Of a stretch of 15,856 nt of DNA, positions 12,367 through 15,856 are shown piece by piece; the stretch's first letter is position 1; every line of letters starts with the position of its first letter. The translations under genes and the position numbers were made by a program. The stretch spans positions 1-15,856 of the forward strand of contig URNI01000040.1 in assembly GCA_900549135.1 (NCBI GenBank). The letters run 5' to 3'. This stretch comes from an uncultured Collinsella sp. (GTDB taxonomy: Bacteria; Actinomycetota; Coriobacteriia; Coriobacteriales; Coriobacteriaceae). The notes beneath the pieces were generated by a model. The model did not search any database. It was not told where the DNA came from and was given only the letters and a program-made list of their open reading frames with translations.

Positions 12367-13131
12367 TTAGTGGCCCTTGATGGAGTTGAGGAAGTCCTGG
12401 GCGCGCTTGGTCTGGGGGTGGTCGAAGAACTCGTCGGGCGTGCCGGTTTCTACGATCTGGCCGTCGGCCATAAACACGACGCGGTCGGCCACGCGGCGGG
12501 CAAAGTTCATTTCGTGCGTGATGACGATCATCGTCATGCCCTGCTGCGCCAAGCGCACCATGACCTCGAGCACCTCGTTGATCATCTCGGGATCAAGGGC
12601 GCTCGTGGGCTCGTCAAAAAGCATGGCCTTGGGCTGCATGGCAAGCGAGCGGGCGATGGCTACGCGCTGTTGCTGGCCGCCCGAGAGCTGTGCGGGCACC
12701 TTATCGGCCTGCTCGGCCACGCCCACGCGGCTCAGCAGGTCCATGGCGCGCTCACGGGCCTCGTCCTTGGACACGCCCAACACGTCGACCGGTCCCAGCA
12801 TGACGTTCTGCAACACCGTCATATGTGCGAACAGGTTGAACTGCTGAAAGACCATGCCCAGCTCGGCGCGCATGCGGGCAAGATCCTTGCCTTCCTGCGG
12901 CAGGGGCTCGCCCTCGATGAGGATCTCGCCTGAGTCGATGGTCTCCAGGCGGTTGATGGTGCGGCACATGGTCGACTTGCCCGAGCCCGAGGGGCCGATC
13001 ACGACGACGACCTCGCCGCGGTCGACCGACAGATTGATGTCGTTGAGAACGTGCAGGTCGCCATAGTGCTTATCGACATGCTTGAGCTCGATAAGCGGCT
13101 GGTTGCCAGGAGTAGAAGTGCTCTGTGCCAT
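12367..13131 (-). CDS. gluA: glutamate-type amino acid ABC transporter ATPase
   Basis: 254-residue ATPase of the polar amino acid importer family (GlnQ/GluA). Walker A GPSGSGKST (46-54), Q-loop Gln96 in MVFQQFNLF, signature LSGGQQQR (149-156), Walker B MLFDEP (170-175) and switch His206 (ITHEM) are complete. The stretch FQQFNLFAHMTVLQNVMLGP is typical of this family. It energises uptake through the two permeases encoded upstream. An AAGGAG site lies 9 bases before the ATG, and the gene starts 36 bases after the gluD stop. The cargo is glutamate, glutamine or a similar polar amino acid; the symbol follows the actinobacterial glu system and is by similarity only. Confidence 0.93.
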   Translation of the reverse strand: MAQSTSTPGNQPLIELKHVDKHYGDLHVLNDINLSVDRGEVVVVIGPSGSGKSTMCRTINRLETIDSGEILIEGEPLPQEGKDLARMRAELGMVFQQFNLFAHMTVLQNVMLGPVDVLGVSKDEARERAMDLLSRVGVAEQADKVPAQLSGGQQQRVAIARSLAMQPKAMLFDEPTSALDPEMINEVLEVMVRLAQQGMTMIVITHEMNFARRVADRVVFMADGQIVETGTPDEFFDHPQTKRAQDFLNSIKGH

Positions 13132-13167
13132 GGTGCTCAGCTCCTTATGACTAGAGATGGTAAAGCG

Positions 13168-14001
13168 TTAGCGGATGATGGCCGCGCCGGTCTTGTGCGA
13201 AACGTAGACAGCGGCCTTGTTAATCGCGACGTTGATGAGGATGTAGATGACCGCGATAACCAGGTAGACCGACACGAGGGCGTCGTAGTTGGTAATGAGC
13301 ACGCGGGCATTTTGCATGAGGTCGGGGTAGCTCACCACGTAGGCGACGGTGGTGTCTTTGACAACGACCACAAGCTGTGAAATCAACGACGGAATGATAA
13401 ACCGAATAGCCTGCGGCAACACGATTTTAAAGGTGATTTTAGCCTTGGAGAGACCGAGTGCCTGGGCCGCCTCGACTTGTCCGCGCGGTACGGCGTTGAC
13501 GCCGGCTCGGAAAATCTCGGCCAGCACACCGGCTGCAGCGAGCGCGACAGGGAGCGTGAGCATCCAAAACGACGGCAGCGCAATCTTGTATTGAGGCAGC
13601 ACCAAAAAGAAGAAGTAGATGAACAGCAGGCTCGGTACGCCGCGGAAGAAATCGGTGAGCACGCGGCAGGCCAGCTGCAGTGGCTTAATATCGCTCGTGC
13701 GGCCGAGCATAAGGGCTAAGCCCAGCACCAGCGCGATGGCGCCAGCGGTGAGTGCGACTTTAACGGTGCCCTCAAAGCCGGCAAGCAGGAACTTCCAGGT
13801 GGTGAGGTGCGTAAAGAAATGCCAATAGTGGACCGAAAGCTGGCCGGTCACATAAAAGCGCTGCAGCACCAGGACGGCGAGCGCGGCGACGGCAACAAGC
13901 GAGATGGCGGTGCCGATGCGAATCTTGGCACGCATCTTGGGGCCGGGAGCCTCGTAGAGCGCATCACGCATGGTAAGCGCAGGGGAGGAATGCTTGCTCA
14001 T
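13168..14001 (-). CDS. gluD: amino acid ABC transporter permease (GluD-like)
   Basis: 277-residue membrane subunit. After a 25-residue cytoplasmic N-terminus come a first helix (about 31-47) and a HisM-type permease core. The cytoplasmic EAA loop (GQVEAAQALGLSKAKITFKIVLPQA, about 174-198) contacts the ATPase. FFRGVPSLLFIYFF is the usual conserved element of this family. Its start overlaps the gluC stop by ATGA (13998-14001), so the two permeases are co-translated and most likely form the heterodimeric channel. The longer N-terminus relative to GluC is normal for GluD. Confidence 0.92.
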   Translation of the reverse strand: MSKHSSPALTMRDALYEAPGPKMRAKIRIGTAISLVAVAALAVLVLQRFYVTGQLSVHYWHFFTHLTTWKFLLAGFEGTVKVALTAGAIALVLGLALMLGRTSDIKPLQLACRVLTDFFRGVPSLLFIYFFFLVLPQYKIALPSFWMLTLPVALAAAGVLAEIFRAGVNAVPRGQVEAAQALGLSKAKITFKIVLPQAIRFIIPSLISQLVVVVKDTTVAYVVSYPDLMQNARVLITNYDALVSVYLVIAVIYILINVAINKAAVYVSHKTGAAIIR

Positions 14002-14657
14002 CGGAGGATCCTCACCTTCTTATCGATATAGTTGCCAATGTGGCTCACCACAAAGGCCGTGCCCAGGTAGCCGAGCGCCGAGATAAAGAACGCGGCGACG
14101 CCGCCAAGTGAGCGCGTGTTGATGTAGCTCACCACGCCGGTGAGCTCCTGCGGTTTAAGCGGCACCTGGCTGCCGAGCGCGGTGGTGAGCATGACGGCGA
14201 TAAAGAGGTTGGTCATGGGCAATACGCTTGAGCGCAGCGCTTGCGGAATCACGATTTTGGCGAGGATGCGGTTAAAGCTCATGCCGAGCGAACGTGCGGC
14301 TTCCACCTGGCCGACGCCGACGGTGTTGATGCCGCTCATAAAGTTCTCGGAGCCAAAGGCCGAGCCCAAAAGGACTGTGGCGACGATAACGCAGGTGCGA
14401 TAGGGCAGGACGACCTTGAGCGGCGGTAGCGCATAGACGACAATGATGAGCAGCGCGATGCCGGGGATGTTACGGAAGACCTGGACATACAGGTCGCCAA
14501 AGACGCGCAGCGGCTTGAGCGGCGACACGCGCATCACGGTGACGGCGACGGCCAGCACCATGGCGATGGCAAACGACTCAAGCGTCATGCCCCAGGTCGC
14601 TAGCAGCGCGTCGATATAGTTCTGGCCATAGAGCGACCAGAGTTCGGAGAGACTCAT
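13998..14657 (-). CDS. gluC: amino acid ABC transporter permease (GluC-like)
   Basis: 219-residue HisM-type permease with about five helices. It carries the FRNIPGIALLIIVVYALPP element and the EAA loop GQVEAARSLGMSFNRILAKIVIPQALR that docks to the ATPase. A strong AGGAGG site lies 5 bases before the ATG. The gene follows gluB after 138 bases that contain an attenuator-like hairpin, and overlaps gluD by four bases. This arrangement usually makes the binding protein in excess over the membrane complex. Confidence 0.93.
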   Translation of the reverse strand: MSLSELWSLYGQNYIDALLATWGMTLESFAIAMVLAVAVTVMRVSPLKPLRVFGDLYVQVFRNIPGIALLIIVVYALPPLKVVLPYRTCVIVATVLLGSAFGSENFMSGINTVGVGQVEAARSLGMSFNRILAKIVIPQALRSSVLPMTNLFIAVMLTTALGSQVPLKPQELTGVVSYINTRSLGGVAAFFISALGYLGTAFVVSHIGNYIDKKVRILR

Positions 14658-14681
14658 GCGGACCTCCTGCCGATAAGGAAA

Positions 14682-14707
14682 GGGGCTCCCGTGTGTACGG
14701 AAGCCCC
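14682..14707 (-). terminator. attenuator-like hairpin between gluB and gluC
   Basis: GGGGCTCCCGT (14682-14692) pairs with ACGGAAGCCCC (14697-14707), 11 pairs with one mismatch or G-U depending on strand, and a 4-base loop. Read on the minus strand it is followed by TTTCCTTAT, a weak U-rich tail. It probably reduces read-through from gluB into gluC or protects the gluB mRNA 3' end. Confidence 0.7.
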
Positions 14708-14795
14708 GACAACTCAGTGAGGAAACAGTTTACCGCAATAAAGCGCATCATGCGTTTCCATATGGTTTCGTTGCGGCCGTTACTAGGCTCGTTGC

Positions 14796-15791
14796 CTAGG
14801 CGCCGATCTCGGGCAGCTCGGGAACGTTGGTGTCGCCCGTACGGTCGCCGATGCAGATCTGCCACAGCTCGGTCCAGGTGCCATCGTCCTCGATCTTATT
14901 AAGGAAGTCGTTAACGAAGGCGACGCCGTCGGAATCGAGCGGCAGGCCGATGCCGTAGGGCTCCTTGCTGCCGAAGGGCTTGCCGGCGATCTTGTACTTG
15001 CCGGGCTCGCGGACCAGGGCGCTCTGCTGCATGTTGTTATCGATGACGTAGGCGTCAACGCGACCCTGCTGGAGTGCCTGACGGGCCTCCTCGTCGGTCT
15101 TAAACTCCTGCTGGCTGGCCTTGGGAGCGAACTCTTCGAGGATAGCGGGGCCGTTGGAGCCGGACTGGACGGCGACGTTCTTGTCGGCCAGGTCGTCGAC
15201 GCTCTTGATGTCGTCGTTATCGGCGAGCACCAGGATGGCCTGCTGGGTGTAGTAGTAGGGGCCGGCAAAGGAGACGAGCTTCTTGCGCTCGTCGGTGATG
15301 GTGTAGGTGGCAAAGACAGCGTCGACCTGGCCGTTCTGCAGGACGGACTCGCGCGTGTCCGAGGTCACCTGGGTGATCTCGACCTTGTTCTCGCCCAGGA
15401 TGTAGTTGGACAGGAGCTGTGCGATACCGGCGTCGAAGCCGCGGGTCTGACCGTCTTTCTCGTTGAGGAGGGAGAAGAGCGTGGAGGTCTGAACGCCACC
15501 GATCTTAAAGACGCCGGCGTCCTTAACGGCCGTGGCCCAGGTGCTGGCGGCGATGGCATCGTCATCGGCCTTGGGGCCGTTGTCGACGAGCTTGTCGAAT
15601 GCCTTGGCGTCGAGCGTGGTGGAAGCTTCGGTATCATTGGGGCTCTTGGAAGAGCCGGCGGCGGAACCCTTGTCGGCCTCGGCGCTGGTGTCGGAGCAGC
15701 CGGCAAGACCAAGGCCGGCGACGGTTGCGAAGGTGGCGGCAACGAAGCCGCGGCGGTCGAGAACGACCTGCTGGGAGAGGTTCTTGCTCAT
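14796..15791 (-). CDS. gluB: amino acid ABC transporter substrate-binding lipoprotein
   Basis: 331-residue extracellular binding protein of the SBP_bac_3 family. The N-terminus carries a twin-arginine-like signal (LDRRGFVAATF, Arg13-Arg14) and lipobox LAGC with Cys32, so it is probably exported, perhaps by Tat, and anchored by lipid. A Ser/Glu/Lys-rich linker (about 33-70) follows. The mature domain has the expected motifs: DAGIAQLLSNYIL; QVTSDTRESVLQNGQVDAVFATYTITDERKKLVSFAGPYY, the hallmark of polar amino acid binders; and KNVAVQSGSNG. The ATG has an AAAGG site 9 bases upstream. As first gene of the operon it sets substrate specificity; glutamate or a related acidic/polar amino acid is likely by family, not proven. 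Confidence 0.93.
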   Translation of the reverse strand: MSKNLSQQVVLDRRGFVAATFATVAGLGLAGCSDTSAEADKGSAAGSSKSPNDTEASTTLDAKAFDKLVDNGPKADDDAIAASTWATAVKDAGVFKIGGVQTSTLFSLLNEKDGQTRGFDAGIAQLLSNYILGENKVEITQVTSDTRESVLQNGQVDAVFATYTITDERKKLVSFAGPYYYTQQAILVLADNDDIKSVDDLADKNVAVQSGSNGPAILEEFAPKASQQEFKTDEEARQALQQGRVDAYVIDNNMQQSALVREPGKYKIAGKPFGSKEPYGIGLPLDSDGVAFVNDFLNKIEDDGTWTELWQICIGDRTGDTNVPELPEIGA

Positions 15792-15834
15792 GGTAGAACA
15801 CCTTTCTCAATAAAATCCCTAGCGGTTGAGTAGA

Positions 15835-15840
15835 GTTATA
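15835..15840 (-). promoter_or_regulatory. possible -10 box of glu operon
   Basis: On the minus strand TATAAC, preceded by GGG, lies about 44 bases before the gluB start. A matching -35 box would fall at or beyond the window edge, so the promoter cannot be confirmed. Confidence 0.3.
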
Positions 15841-15856
15841 CCCTATCGCGCTCAAA

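Overview
The window looks like a chromosomal segment of a high-GC Gram-positive gut anaerobe. My best guess is Collinsella or a close Coriobacteriia relative. That rests on the codon bias, the gluABCD-type amino-acid transporter, the methionine aminopeptidase with an N-terminal SEC-C zinc motif, and the DUF2975/YozG-type regulator pair. No marker gene settles it, so treat the taxon as inference. There is no rRNA, tRNA, CRISPR array, transposase or phage gene.

Layout. 1-955 (+): the 3' end of an M18 aminopeptidase, then a possible coupled 60-aa protein. 956-1315 is a gene-free stretch with a palindromic repeat and a strong bidirectional terminator. 1316-4205 (-): three housekeeping-type genes, a D-2-hydroxyacid dehydrogenase, type I methionine aminopeptidase (map) and a COG0731-like radical SAM protein, separated by hairpin-rich gaps. 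4431-5228 (+): an alpha/beta hydrolase. 5440-7701 (+): a c-di-GMP/phosphorelay pair, a degenerate-GGDEF/receiver/HD-GYP protein followed by a free-standing Hpt protein. 7932-8830 (+): a DUF2975 membrane protein with a YozG-like HTH regulator, closed by a terminator. 8975-11359 (+): an ABC exporter (ATPase plus two permeases) behind its own promoter, with looser and more AT-rich codon use. 11470-15791 (-): transcription order gluB-gluC-gluD-gluA, then a class I amidotransferase of the gamma-Glu-GABA hydrolase (peptidase C26) family.

How the genes may work together. The HD-GYP protein probably hydrolyses c-di-GMP under receiver control, with the Hpt protein as phosphodonor or phosphate sink. 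The HTH regulator probably controls its own operon and, because a similar palindrome covers the next promoter, perhaps also the ABC exporter. The glu operon imports glutamate or a similar polar amino acid, and the C26 enzyme may use gamma-glutamyl compounds in the same metabolic context.

The most unusual non-coding content is a set of intergenic palindromes: a 41-bp hairpin repeat in two copies flanking one gene, a perfect 20-bp inverted repeat next to the map promoter, and an 18-bp inverted repeat that extends to a long hairpin after the Hpt gene. I found no clearly new multi-gene system. The best candidates for novelty are the degenerate GGDEF-REC-HD-GYP/Hpt relay and the DUF2975-HTH-ABC module with its paired operators.
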